Positions 29,941 to 39,734 of a stretch of DNA of 64,000 nucleotides are shown in pieces. This stretch comes from an uncultured Pelagibacteraceae bacterium. GTDB lineage: Bacteria; Pseudomonadota; Alphaproteobacteria; Pelagibacterales; Pelagibacteraceae. Both the position numbers and the translations under genes were made by a program. The first letter of the stretch is position 1; every line of letters begins with the position of its first letter. The notes under the pieces are model-generated. The model ran no database searches and had not been told where the DNA came from. It saw nothing but the letters and a program-made list of their open reading frames with translations. Location: the NCBI GenBank assembly GCA_902597335.1, contig CACJXK010000002.1:116265-180264 (forward strand). Reading direction: 5' to 3'.

Positions 29941-32900
29941 CTTTACCAACAATACTTTTATTAGTAATTGGATTTTCAAGTTTATCTATCATTTCTTTAG
30001 GGCAAACTTGTAAAAAATTATTTACCTCCACATCAAAATTTTCGAGTATATTTTTGGAAACAATAGAATCTGTTTCTTGATAATGTTTTAAGACTAATTC
30101 CTTTAAATTATTTTTCCAAAACTCTGTCTCAGGTGTTTGCCAAATAATTGTCTCTGGATTTGCTTTTTTTGGAAATTCATTATTAGGATCATATACAAAA
30201 GCCATTCCACCTGTCATACCTGCTCCAAAATTATCTCCAACATCACCTAATATTACAATCGATCCTCCTGTCATATACTCACATCCATTTGAGTCACAAC
30301 CTTCAACTACTGCAGTTGCACCTGAGTTTCTTACTGCAAATCTTTCACCCGCTTGTCCTGCTGCTAATAAAGTTCCCGATGTTGCTCCATATAAGACTGT
30401 ATTTCCAATAATAGTATTTTCATTTGATACTAAATTACTTTCCTCAGGAAGTTTAACTATTACAGATCCACCTGACAAACCTTTGGCAACGTAATCATTG
30501 GCATCTCCTTTTAAAATTAATTTAATTCCTTTAATCCCAAATGCCCCAAATGATTGTCCAGCTGAACCTTTAAAATTGAGTGAAAAAGTATTTTTCTCTA
30601 ATTTATTATTTCCAAATTTTTTATATAAATGATAAGAAATTCTTGTACCTACTGCTCTATCAGTGTTTTTTATTTCATATGTTTTATCTAATGGAGAATT
30701 GTTATCTATTAAGTTTTCTATCTCTGGCCAAATTTTTTGATCTAATGTATCTGGAACCTCATTAATTATAGGTTTCTCACAATATCTTTTATTTTTACCG
30801 GGATCAGCTTGTACAAATAAAGGATTTAAATCTAAATCATCCAAATTTGGTGAACCTTTGCTCACTTGTCTTAATAAGTCAGTTCTACCAATGACCTCAT
30901 TTAGAGACTTAAAGCCTAAACTTGCAAGAATTTCTCTTACTTCTTGCGCTATAAAAGAAAATAAATTCACTACCTTGTCTGGTGTACCAGTAAATTTTTT
31001 CCTAAGTTCATCATCTTGAGTGCATACACCGACTGGACAAGTGTTAGAGTGACATTGTCTTACCATAATACATCCCATTGCAACTAGCGCTGTAGTAGCT
31101 ACACCAAACTCTTCTGCACCCATCATTGCTGCTACAACTACATCTCTTCCAGTTTTAATTCCTCCATCCGTTCTCAGAGTAACAAGGTGTCGTAGTTTAT
31201 TTAAAGTCAAGACTTGGTTTGCTTCTGTCAGTCCCATTTCCCATGGGATACCAACATATTTAACACTTGTTTGAGGGGTAGCTCCTGTTCCACCATTATG
31301 ACCAGAAATTAAAATGATATCAGCTTTTGCTTTAGCAACTCCCGCTGCAATAGTTCCTATTCCAGATGAAGCTACTAATTTTACACCAACTCTAGCCATA
31401 GGATTAATTTGCTTTAAATCATAAATTAGTTGTGCAAGATCTTCTATTGAGTAAATGTCATGATGTGGAGGAGGTGAAATTAGTGTCACTCCTGGAGTAG
31501 AGTGTCTTAATTTAGCTATTTCTTCTGTGACCTTAAACCCAGGTAATTGACCCCCTTCACCAGGTTTTGCACCTTGTGCAATTTTAATTTCAATTTCATT
31601 ACAATTATTTAAATAATTTATAGTTACTCCAAATCTTGCAGATGCTATTTGTTTTACTCTAGAATTAGCACTATCTCCGTTTTCTAAAACTTTAAATCTC
31701 TTTTCATCTTCTCCACCTTCGCCACTACAAGAAGCACCCTTTATCCTATTCATACCCATAGCAAGTGTTTCATGAGCTTCTTTAGATAGAGCACCATGGG
31801 ACATACTTCCACTTCCAAATCTTTTCATGATTTCACTTATTGGCTCAACTTCGTCAATTGCTATTGCCTCTTGATTTTTAAAGTCAATTAAATCTCTTAA
31901 ATTGATTGGTTTTAAACCATAGATTCCTTTAGTGTATTTTTTATAAGTATCATAAGAATTTGATCCAACTGCAGCTTGTAAAAGATGAATTAATTTTCCT
32001 TGATATTGGTGAGTTTCTCCATTTTTTCTATATCTATAAATTCCACCTATGGGTAAAATATTTGAATGAATGTCAAAAGCATCTTTATGTATACTTCTTA
32101 TCTTTTTTTCTATACCGCTTAATCCAATTCCAGAAATTTTAGATATTACCCCTGGAAAATAATCTTTAACAATTGTTCTACTTAATCCTACAGTTTCAAA
32201 ATTACATCCTCCTCTATATGAACTTAAAACAGAAATACCCATCTTTGACATTATTTTTAACAGGCCAAAGTTTACAGATTTTATATACCTACTTACACAC
32301 TCATCAAAAGAAAATTTACCAAAAAGTTTTTTGGAGTGTCTTTGAAATAAACTATCGAATGCAAGATAAGGATTTACAGTTGTTGCTCCAACACCTATAA
32401 GTGTAGCAAACGAGTGTGTATCAAGAGCATCTCCTGTTTGAACATTGATAGAAACATATCCTCTTAGACCTAATTTTATTAAATGAGTATTTATTGCTCC
32501 AATACATAAAAGCATCGGCATTGGCAGTTTTGTTTCGGATATATTTTTATCTGACAAAATAAGTTGTGTTACACCTTCTCTGACTGCTTTCTCTGCATCC
32601 CTTTTTAATTTATCAATTGAATTTTCTAGTGTTTCGTCTTTATCGAATATACAATTTAAAATTCTATAATTATCACCAAAATACTTTACAAATTTTTCAA
32701 ACTGATTGTTTGAGAGGATGGGACTGTCTAAAACATAAATATTTTCTTCAGTAAGATCTGAAAAATCAAGAATATTACCCAAATTTCCAAACCTAGTTTT
32801 TAAACTCATAACCTTATTTTCTCTTAAAGAGTCTATTGGAGGATTTGTTACTTGACTAAAGTTCTGTCTAAAAAAATGGTAAAGAGGCCTATATTTATCA

Positions 32901-34429
32901 GATAATACAGCAAGAGGTGTATCATCACCCATGGATCCGGTTGCTTCTTTGGCATCTTCAGCCATAGGATGAAGGATTAGTTCTAAATCCTCAAGGCTAA
33001 AGCCAAAACAGTGTTGTATTTTTTTTAAATCAGAACCTGAATACTGGTTTTTTTCATTTTCTATTAGAAATTTTTTATCAAGATCAATGATCTGGTTGTT
33101 AAACTTTTTAAATTCTTTTGCTAAATAATTCTTAATTGCATTGTTAGAATAGACTTTTCCCTTTTCAATTCTAACACCCAATATTTCACCTGGACCAAGT
33201 CTCCCTTTCGAAACAATTTTCTTTTCATTTAAATCAATCATACCTGTTTCAGACCCAGCAAATAAAAGTTTATCTCTAGTGACAGTATATCTTAGTGGTC
33301 TTAGACCATTTCTGTCACTTCCAACAATTACCCACTCATTGTCTGTAGCAGCAACTGCAGCAGGTCCGTCCCAAGGTTCCATAGTACTATTTAAAAAATT
33401 GAATAATTGTTGATGATCTTTTGGTAAAACTTTACTTTTTTTTGACCACGCGTCTGGAATTAACATAAGTTTTGCCAAAGGTGCTGAATGACCAGAAATA
33501 TTTAGTAATTCAAAAACATTGTCCAATGATGCAGAGTCAGAATTTCCAGCAGGAATAACTGGTTTCAAATTTTCCATATCATCAAACAATGGACTAAACA
33601 TTTCTTCTTGGTGTATATTCATCCAATTAACGTTACCCTTAAGTGTATTTATTTCACCATTATGAGCGATAGCTCTAAAAGGTTGAGCTAAATCCCAGCT
33701 TGGTGCGGTATTAGTTGAAAACCTCTGATGAAAAATTGCATATCTTGAAATAAAACGTTCATCTTTTAAATCTGTATAAAAGTCTGACAAAGCTTCTGCA
33801 AGAAACATTCCTTTATAAATAATTGATTTTGAACTAAATGAGCAAATATAAAAATTATTTAATTGATTTTTTAAAGCTTCTTTTTCAATTTTTCTTCTTG
33901 TCTCGTATAATATTCTCTCTAAATCTTTGCCAACAATTGATTTGTCGTTATGAGTAAACAAAACTTGAGTAATTTCAGGTCTTGTTAATTCAGCTTTTTC
34001 ACCAAGTACAGATGGATCAACCGGAACTTGTCTCCATCCATATATATTAAAATTCTTTTTTGTAAGTTCACTCTCTACTATTGTTCTACATTGCTCTTGA
34101 CCACCAAAATCGTTCCTCGGAAGGAAGATCATTCCTACACATAAATCTGAATTGTCGTGTTTGTGACCGGTAATTTCTATTTTCTCTGCAAAAAAATCTT
34201 TAGGTATCTCAATATGTATTCCTGCACCATCACCTGTTTTTCCATCAGCGTCAATAGCGCCCCTGTGCCAAACAGCTTTCAAAGCCTCAATTCCATATTC
34301 AACTACTTTTCTTGATTTAAGACCTTCAGTTGAAGCTACAAGACCTACTCCACATGCATCATGTTCCATTTTCTCATCATAAACATGATTTTTTTTTAAT
34401 AATTCACGATTTTTTTTTTGTATATCCAT
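29933..34429 (-). CDS. gltB: Glutamate synthase (NADPH) large subunit
   Basis: 1498 residues. A short propeptide precedes the catalytic Cys26 in HDACGVGLVA of the glutamine amidotransferase domain. The FMN-binding synthase domain has GEGGEDEKRF and GGTGATPQTS, and the 3Fe-4S cluster cysteines are in GCIMVRQCHSNTCPVGVC. The C-terminal GXGXG beta-helix domain is present (GGSVVI-like GGSIVILGDVGDNFGAGMTGG, read in part). Makes two glutamates from glutamine and 2-oxoglutarate. Its start overlaps the gltD stop by one base. Confidence 0.97.
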   Translation of the reverse strand: MDIQKKNRELLKKNHVYDEKMEHDACGVGLVASTEGLKSRKVVEYGIEALKAVWHRGAIDADGKTGDGAGIHIEIPKDFFAEKIEITGHKHDNSDLCVGMIFLPRNDFGGQEQCRTIVESELTKKNFNIYGWRQVPVDPSVLGEKAELTRPEITQVLFTHNDKSIVGKDLERILYETRRKIEKEALKNQLNNFYICSFSSKSIIYKGMFLAEALSDFYTDLKDERFISRYAIFHQRFSTNTAPSWDLAQPFRAIAHNGEINTLKGNVNWMNIHQEEMFSPLFDDMENLKPVIPAGNSDSASLDNVFELLNISGHSAPLAKLMLIPDAWSKKSKVLPKDHQQLFNFLNSTMEPWDGPAAVAATDNEWVIVGSDRNGLRPLRYTVTRDKLLFAGSETGMIDLNEKKIVSKGRLGPGEILGVRIEKGKVYSNNAIKNYLAKEFKKFNNQIIDLDKKFLIENEKNQYSGSDLKKIQHCFGFSLEDLELILHPMAEDAKEATGSMGDDTPLAVLSDKYRPLYHFFRQNFSQVTNPPIDSLRENKVMSLKTRFGNLGNILDFSDLTEENIYVLDSPILSNNQFEKFVKYFGDNYRILNCIFDKDETLENSIDKLKRDAEKAVREGVTQLILSDKNISETKLPMPMLLCIGAINTHLIKLGLRGYVSINVQTGDALDTHSFATLIGVGATTVNPYLAFDSLFQRHSKKLFGKFSFDECVSRYIKSVNFGLLKIMSKMGISVLSSYRGGCNFETVGLSRTIVKDYFPGVISKISGIGLSGIEKKIRSIHKDAFDIHSNILPIGGIYRYRKNGETHQYQGKLIHLLQAAVGSNSYDTYKKYTKGIYGLKPINLRDLIDFKNQEAIAIDEVEPISEIMKRFGSGSMSHGALSKEAHETLAMGMNRIKGASCSGEGGEDEKRFKVLENGDSANSRVKQIASARFGVTINYLNNCNEIEIKIAQGAKPGEGGQLPGFKVTEEIAKLRHSTPGVTLISPPPHHDIYSIEDLAQLIYDLKQINPMARVGVKLVASSGIGTIAAGVAKAKADIILISGHNGGTGATPQTSVKYVGIPWEMGLTEANQVLTLNKLRHLVTLRTDGGIKTGRDVVVAAMMGAEEFGVATTALVAMGCIMVRQCHSNTCPVGVCTQDDELRKKFTGTPDKVVNLFSFIAQEVREILASLGFKSLNEVIGRTDLLRQVSKGSPNLDDLDLNPLFVQADPGKNKRYCEKPIINEVPDTLDQKIWPEIENLIDNNSPLDKTYEIKNTDRAVGTRISYHLYKKFGNNKLEKNTFSLNFKGSAGQSFGAFGIKGIKLILKGDANDYVAKGLSGGSVIVKLPEESNLVSNENTIIGNTVLYGATSGTLLAAGQAGERFAVRNSGATAVVEGCDSNGCEYMTGGSIVILGDVGDNFGAGMTGGMAFVYDPNNEFPKKANPETIIWQTPETEFWKNNLKELVLKHYQETDSIVSKNILENFDVEVNNFLQVCPKEMIDKLENPITNKSIVGKAS

Positions 34430-35862
34430 TATGCAACTTTCATTTTTTGTTTTGATTGAAGAAAACTTTCGATTGAAGTTGCTGCATCTCTTCCATCTTT
34501 AATAGCCCATACAACTAATGATGCTCCTCTAACAATATCTCCTGCTGCGAATACACCAGGAATACTTGTTTCTAAAGTATCAAAGTCAGCCTTAATAGTT
34601 CCCCATTGTGACACTTTTAATTTAGGCTCTTGAAAAAGAATAGGTAAGTCCTCTGGATCAAATCCTAGAGACTTAATCACTAAATCTGCTTTTATTTCAA
34701 ACTCTGAATTTTCTTCTACAACTGGTTTTCTTCTCCCACTCTCATCTGGGTCAGTTAATTTCATTTTATCTACTATAATACTCTTTACTTTATTAGAACC
34801 TTTAAATTCTTTTGGATTACTCAACCAAATAAATTCAACACCTTCTTCCTCTGCATTTCCTACTTCTCTAGCAGATCCGGGCATATTTTCTCTATCTCTT
34901 CTATATAAACATTTTACAGATTTAGCTTTCTGTCGAACTGATGTTCTTACACAATCCATTGCTGTGTCTCCTCCACCAATAACTACAACATCTTTTCCTT
35001 CAGCGTTAAGTATACCGTTATCAAACATTTCAACTTTATCACCTAAACCTTTTTTATTTGATGCTGTTAGGAATTCCATTGCAGGAAAAATATTACCCAG
35101 GTCATTTCCTGGTAAATTTACCTCTCTAGGTTTGTAAACACCTGTGGAAATTAATATTGCATCATGTTTTGATTGTAGTTCTTTTAAAGTAGAGTCTTTA
35201 CCAACTTCAAAATTGTTTATAAGATTTATACCTCCATCTTTCAGAAGTTTAATTCTTCTTTCAACTACATGTTTCTCTAGTTTAAAGTTTGGAATTCCAT
35301 AAATAAGTAATCCACCAGCTCTATCATATCTATCGTATATTGTTACTTGATATCCTTTTTTTCTTAGCTCTTCTCCACAAGCTAACCCCGCTGGTCCTGC
35401 ACCTATAATTCCAACACTTTGTTCATTTTCAATTTTTACTTTTATTGGTTTAACCCATCCATTTTCCCATGCTTTGTCGGTTAGATATTTTTCAATTGAT
35501 CCTATAGTAACAGTGCCATGCCCTGACTGTTCGATTACACAATTTCCCTCGCATAGTCTGTCCTGAGGACAAATTCTTCCACATACTTCTGGCATATTAT
35601 TTGTGCTTTGGGATAAGTGATATGCCTCTTCATATCTTCCTTCTGCAGTGAGTTTTAACCAATCTGGAATATTGTTACTTAAAGGACAATGAACTTGACA
35701 AAAGGGGACACCACACTGTGAGCATCTGCTAGACTGCTCTTTAGCCCTATCATGTATAAATTCTTGATATATCTCGCCAAAATCCTCTTTCCTTTGGGAT
35801 TTATCTCTTTTAGGTGGATTTTGTTGACCTATATCCACAAATTGAAGCATTTTGTTTGTCAT
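34429..35862 (-). CDS. gltD: Glutamate synthase (NADPH) small subunit
   Basis: 477 residues. The N-terminal adrenodoxin-reductase-like Fe-S region has cysteines in CSQCGVPFCQVHCPL and CGRICPQDRLCEGNC; the FAD fold is GIIGAGPAGLACGEEL and the NADPH fold VVIGGGDTAMDCVRT. It passes electrons from NADPH to GltB. Together with gltB it forms a two-gene operon for ammonium assimilation through glutamine synthetase/GOGAT. The 177 bp upstream of gltD, before divergent uppP, are AT-rich and hold no further recognisable feature. Confidence 0.97.
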   Translation of the reverse strand: MTNKMLQFVDIGQQNPPKRDKSQRKEDFGEIYQEFIHDRAKEQSSRCSQCGVPFCQVHCPLSNNIPDWLKLTAEGRYEEAYHLSQSTNNMPEVCGRICPQDRLCEGNCVIEQSGHGTVTIGSIEKYLTDKAWENGWVKPIKVKIENEQSVGIIGAGPAGLACGEELRKKGYQVTIYDRYDRAGGLLIYGIPNFKLEKHVVERRIKLLKDGGINLINNFEVGKDSTLKELQSKHDAILISTGVYKPREVNLPGNDLGNIFPAMEFLTASNKKGLGDKVEMFDNGILNAEGKDVVVIGGGDTAMDCVRTSVRQKAKSVKCLYRRDRENMPGSAREVGNAEEEGVEFIWLSNPKEFKGSNKVKSIIVDKMKLTDPDESGRRKPVVEENSEFEIKADLVIKSLGFDPEDLPILFQEPKLKVSQWGTIKADFDTLETSIPGVFAAGDIVRGASLVVWAIKDGRDAATSIESFLQSKQKMKVA

Positions 35863-36039
35863 CGGAGTCGGCTTATATACGAATTTGAAATATGTATAAA
35901 GTATAACTAGGTAATATATTCTGACATATATTTTTAAAAAACCCTTTATTTCTTTATTTTTTTCAAATTTGCATAGTAGGTATGCGTAATAGTAATTGCC
36001 TTATTTAAGTAATCTTTTAACTATCTATTTAATTCTCAA

Positions 36040-36807
36040 ATGATTTCAAAATATATAGAAGCATCAATATTAGCATTCATCCAAGGATTTACTGAGTTTA
36101 TACCCGTAAGTTCTTCTGCTCATCTCATTATAATTTCAAAGATTTCTAATTTTAATGTTAGCTCACTTCAATTAGATATAAGCCTCCATTTAGGTTCACT
36201 TTTAGCAATTATTTTTTATTTTAGAAAAGATTTATTAAATATAATCAAAAATAAATCATTATTCCTTTTAATGGTACTAGGATCAATTCCATTAATTATT
36301 GTTGGCTATTTTTTTTATTCATCGGGACTAATTGAAAATTTAAGAAATTTAAAAGTGATAGCTTGGACTACATTAATATTTGGAATATTGTTGTTTATTG
36401 CAGATAGATCTAAAATTAAAAATAAAATTAATAATAATTTAAATCTTAAAAATATTTTACTAATAGGTATTTTACAAATGTTGGCTATTATACCTGGAGT
36501 TAGTAGATCTGGAATTATAATTACTGCATCAAGATTTTTAAATTTTGACAGAGTTGATTCCTCTAAAATATCTTTTTACTTATCCATACCCGCATTAGCT
36601 GGAGCTAGTGTACTGAGTATGGAAGATATAATTAATACAAATATAGATATGAATTTTTTGTTTATATTTGCAGTCTTATTATCATTTGTTATTTCTTATT
36701 TTACAATAAAATATTTTTTGATTTATGTGAGAAATTTTAATTTAAACATTTTCGTTTATTACAGAACATTTCTTGCATTAATTCTTTTTGTAATTGCATA
36801 TTCTTAA
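36040..36807 (+). CDS. uppP: Undecaprenyl-diphosphatase
   Basis: 255-residue integral membrane protein with about eight hydrophobic segments. The two catalytic family motifs are visible: IQGFTEFIPVSSSAHL near the N-terminus (Glu and Ser/His) and PGVSRSGIIIT near residue 150-160. It recycles undecaprenyl pyrophosphate to the phosphate for peptidoglycan and LPS precursor export. Shares stop-codon bases with the convergent DMT permease. Confidence 0.95.
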   Translation: MISKYIEASILAFIQGFTEFIPVSSSAHLIIISKISNFNVSSLQLDISLHLGSLLAIIFYFRKDLLNIIKNKSLFLLMVLGSIPLIIVGYFFYSSGLIENLRNLKVIAWTTLIFGILLFIADRSKIKNKINNNLNLKNILLIGILQMLAIIPGVSRSGIIITASRFLNFDRVDSSKISFYLSIPALAGASVLSMEDIINTNIDMNFLFIFAVLLSFVISYFTIKYFLIYVRNFNLNIFVYYRTFLALILFVIAYS

Positions 36808-37688
36808 GTTTTGGTGCTCGGAGAAATTTGAGAAGAAATTACAGCAACTAATATTAAAAAGCATCCAATCATATTATTCGTAGTTAAAAACTGGTTGAGA
36901 ATTACCCATCCAGCAATTGCTGCAAACACTCCCTCTAACGAATAAATAATTGCAGCAGGTGCCTCTTCTATATTTTTTTGAGCAAACATTTGCAATGTAA
37001 AGGCAATTCCACCTGATAATGCACCAGCATAAAGAATTGAACTGCTTTCCATTAAAATTTTAGAAATATTAATTTCCTCAAATGCATATGAAAAAATTAT
37101 TGAGAGCGTTGCCACAAATAAAGCCTGTAATGCCGCGTAGAACATTGGAATATCAAATTCTTCCATGAATTTACCTGCAAAAATTATGTGCAATGCCCAA
37201 AATACGGAACATAAAATTACTAAACCATCACCTAACATTATTTCTGAATTAGAAAAATCACTTAGAAGATTTACGCCTAAAACACAAAGACCAATTGCAG
37301 GCCAAATACTCCAATGGACTTTTTTTGAATAAATAAAAAATAATAAAATTGGAACTATAGGAACATAAAATACCGTAAAAAATGCAGCATTTGCAATATT
37401 AGTGTATTGAAGGGCGGCTTGTTGTAAAAAAGTTCCTAAGAAAAGTGAAACTCCCATAAAAACTAAATACTTTATAAAAAGTTTTGATTTTGAGAGTATC
37501 TCAAACTTGATTTTCTTCCTTTCAAAGAGTAACGCAAGTGGTAAAATAGTCAAAAATCCTACAACAAATCTTGCTGAATTAAATGTTAAAGGACCAATAT
37601 TGTCCATACCTGTATCTTGTGCAATAAAAGCTGTACCCCAAATAAAAGTTGTAACTATTGCGCAGACCATAGAAAGAGATTTTGTCAT
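36804..37688 (-). CDS. EamA/DMT-superfamily permease
   Basis: 294 residues with about ten hydrophobic segments arranged as two EamA repeats. The first repeat opens with CAIVTTFIWGTAFIAQD and the second with GDGLVILCSVFWALHIIFAGK, matching each other in the W-(G/A)-x-x-(F/I) pattern. Such carriers export or import amino acids, nucleobases, quaternary amines or other small metabolites; the substrate is not readable. It follows the dioxygenase gene by 22 bp in the aceE operon direction, so a related metabolite is possible. Confidence 0.85.
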   Translation of the reverse strand: MTKSLSMVCAIVTTFIWGTAFIAQDTGMDNIGPLTFNSARFVVGFLTILPLALLFERKKIKFEILSKSKLFIKYLVFMGVSLFLGTFLQQAALQYTNIANAAFFTVFYVPIVPILLFFIYSKKVHWSIWPAIGLCVLGVNLLSDFSNSEIMLGDGLVILCSVFWALHIIFAGKFMEEFDIPMFYAALQALFVATLSIIFSYAFEEINISKILMESSSILYAGALSGGIAFTLQMFAQKNIEEAPAAIIYSLEGVFAAIAGWVILNQFLTTNNMIGCFLILVAVISSQISPSTKT

Positions 37689-37710
37689 TTTATTAAACTA
37701 AACTATTAAA

Positions 37711-38811
37711 TTAATTTATTCCGTTCATCTTGCAAGAACTATCAAAATCTTCTTTGTTTATATAACATCCAGACATTTTTCTTACTCCACTAAATGATCC
37801 TCTTCCATGAAGTATTCGCCAATTATTAAATATTAAAAGCTCTCCAGGTTTCAGTACATGTCTCCATTGGTAATCTTTGTTGTTTGCAAGTAAGTCAAAC
37901 TTTTTAATTGCCTCATAAAACTTTAAAGTTAAATCCTTTTCAAATCTAAAAGGTGCTCGATCATAATTGTTAAAACTTACCTGAATAATTTCATTATTTT
38001 TATTTAATTTAAATATTGGTCTTTCAGCTTCAAGGAAAACTCCATCACCAATGTAATTACCTTTTACATTTATTTTTGTAAGCAACTCATACATTTGCCA
38101 GTCTTCTTTTTTGATTGTTTCGGCAATCTTTAATCCATCAACCATTATTGACTCACCACCCTTAGCATTATAATCACAACATAATAATAATTGTAACCCT
38201 GGAGCATCATTACTATATGTTGAGTCTGTATGTGGTCTTAACTCTTCTTGAGTATAAGCGCTATCAGCCTTATTTTCGTCAGACTCAAAACTCCACAATC
38301 CTCCGAATATAGAATTTCTTACATATCCAATTTTATTAGCAATTTTTTCAACACATTTTAAATTTGTTTCGCAATTTCTAATTACTAAAAAACCATAAGT
38401 GTATAGACTTTTTAAAAAGTTTTTAAATCCATCATTTGATAAGATAGAATTATAATCTACAAATATCTCTTGGTGAATTTCATTTGACCCCCAAACTTTT
38501 AAATTTGATTTTGTTTCTCTTTTTTTATCTATTTTATTATTAATTAGAAATTCAAATGAATATTGAACTGGCTTTTCTAGATCAGGCCAGGAAACGCTCA
38601 AGCATTTGCCATTTTCTAATATTTCAGCATTTTCTATTTTTAAATTTAGATCTAAAGATGCTGTAAAAGTCTTTCGTTGACTAGACCTTTTATCCCAATT
38701 TTGCTCATCTTTTGCATGGTCTCGCAACCAAATATTTGGAAAAATTTCTGAGTTTTCTCCGCTAAAATGGACATGAAGATCATTGGGTAATATTTCAATT
38801 TTTGTTATCAT
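37711..38811 (-). CDS. Gamma-butyrobetaine hydroxylase-like 2-oxoglutarate dioxygenase
   Basis: 366 residues with the two-domain layout of gamma-butyrobetaine/trimethyllysine hydroxylases. The N-terminal DUF971-like domain contains IFPNIWLRDHAKDEQ; the C-terminal jelly-roll has the iron ligands in RPHTDSTYSNDAPG (HxD) and the distal His in NWRILHGRGSF, with the following Arg for 2-oxoglutarate. The aromatic cage for a trimethylammonium group cannot be confirmed by eye. The N-terminal domain lacks obvious zinc cysteines. Overlaps aceF by 4 bp, so it is co-transcribed with pyruvate dehydrogenase. Confidence 0.85.
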   Translation of the reverse strand: MITKIEILPNDLHVHFSGENSEIFPNIWLRDHAKDEQNWDKRSSQRKTFTASLDLNLKIENAEILENGKCLSVSWPDLEKPVQYSFEFLINNKIDKKRETKSNLKVWGSNEIHQEIFVDYNSILSNDGFKNFLKSLYTYGFLVIRNCETNLKCVEKIANKIGYVRNSIFGGLWSFESDENKADSAYTQEELRPHTDSTYSNDAPGLQLLLCCDYNAKGGESIMVDGLKIAETIKKEDWQMYELLTKINVKGNYIGDGVFLEAERPIFKLNKNNEIIQVSFNNYDRAPFRFEKDLTLKFYEAIKKFDLLANNKDYQWRHVLKPGELLIFNNWRILHGRGSFSGVRKMSGCYINKEDFDSSCKMNGIN

Positions 38812-39734
38812 TTACTTAGGTTGTAAGCAAAATTTGCTCCTAAATTATTTTTTAACTCATTATTAAATTTGGCAGCTTCAGCTCCATCTATAATTCGATG
38901 GTCATATGATAGTGATAAAGGTAACATAGTTCTTGGAATAAATTTTCCGTCTTTAAATATCTGTTTTTTATAGCTTCTGCCTATTCCAAGGATAGCAACT
39001 TCTGGAAAATTAATTATTGGTGTAAAGAACGATCCTCCAATTCCACCTAAGCTAGTAATCGTCATCGATCCACCAAAGAATTCTTTTTTATCAATTTTTA
39101 GATTTCTGCAATCATCACTTACTTTTTTCAAGTCCTTACTTAAATCTTTTATATCTTTTTGATTAGCATCTCTAATCTTAGGCACCATAAGTCCATGTTG
39201 GGTATCAACTGCGATGCCGATGTGAAAATACTTTTTAAATGTAATTTTACCATTTTCAATATCATCAATTGATGAATTAAAAGATGGAAATTTTTTAAGT
39301 GATATTACTAATGCTTTTATAATAAATGCAAGTGGAGTAATTTTTATTTTTTCTCCAGAGAAGTTATCTTTAAGTGAACTTCTAAACTCTTCCATTTCGG
39401 TGATATCAGCTTCATCATGATTTGTTACATGTGGAATGTTAGTCCAAGAGTTAACTAGATGAGAAGCGGCAATTTTTTTAACTCTAGGAATATCTTTAAT
39501 TTCAACTTCTCCAAAATCTGAATGAGGATATTCACTTTTTATAACTTTTTCATTTTTACTATCTTTTGTATCAATGTTTTGATTAATATTAGACGAAACA
39601 AATTCTTTTAAATCTTTTTCTGTAACTCTGCCTAATCTTTCCGAACCTTTGACATTAGTTATATCAACACCTAATTCTCTAGCAAACTTCCTAACTTTTG
39701 GACTTGCAGATGTTTTGTTATATTGATCAGACAT
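38808..39734 (-). CDS. aceF: Pyruvate dehydrogenase E2 without a lipoyl domain
   Basis: 308 residues. It starts directly with the peripheral-subunit-binding domain (SASPKVRKFARELGVDI, then GRVTEKDLKEF) and continues into the acetyltransferase core with GGSMTITSLGGIGGS and the active-site motif SYDHRIIDGA. A normal E2 has one to three lipoyl domains in front; none is present here. The lipoyl domain is instead on the adjacent aceE product. aceE and aceF abut with no spacer. Confidence 0.92.
   Translation of the reverse strand: MSDQYNKTSASPKVRKFARELGVDITNVKGSERLGRVTEKDLKEFVSSNINQNIDTKDSKNEKVIKSEYPHSDFGEVEIKDIPRVKKIAASHLVNSWTNIPHVTNHDEADITEMEEFRSSLKDNFSGEKIKITPLAFIIKALVISLKKFPSFNSSIDDIENGKITFKKYFHIGIAVDTQHGLMVPKIRDANQKDIKDLSKDLKKVSDDCRNLKIDKKEFFGGSMTITSLGGIGGSFFTPIINFPEVAILGIGRSYKKQIFKDGKFIPRTMLPLSLSYDHRIIDGAEAAKFNNELKNNLGANFAYNLSK

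Noticed and set aside
35863..36039. Space between gltD and uppP as a possible riboswitch or small RNA
   Set aside because: I could find no conserved fold, strong hairpin or T-run in it; probably only two divergent promoters.
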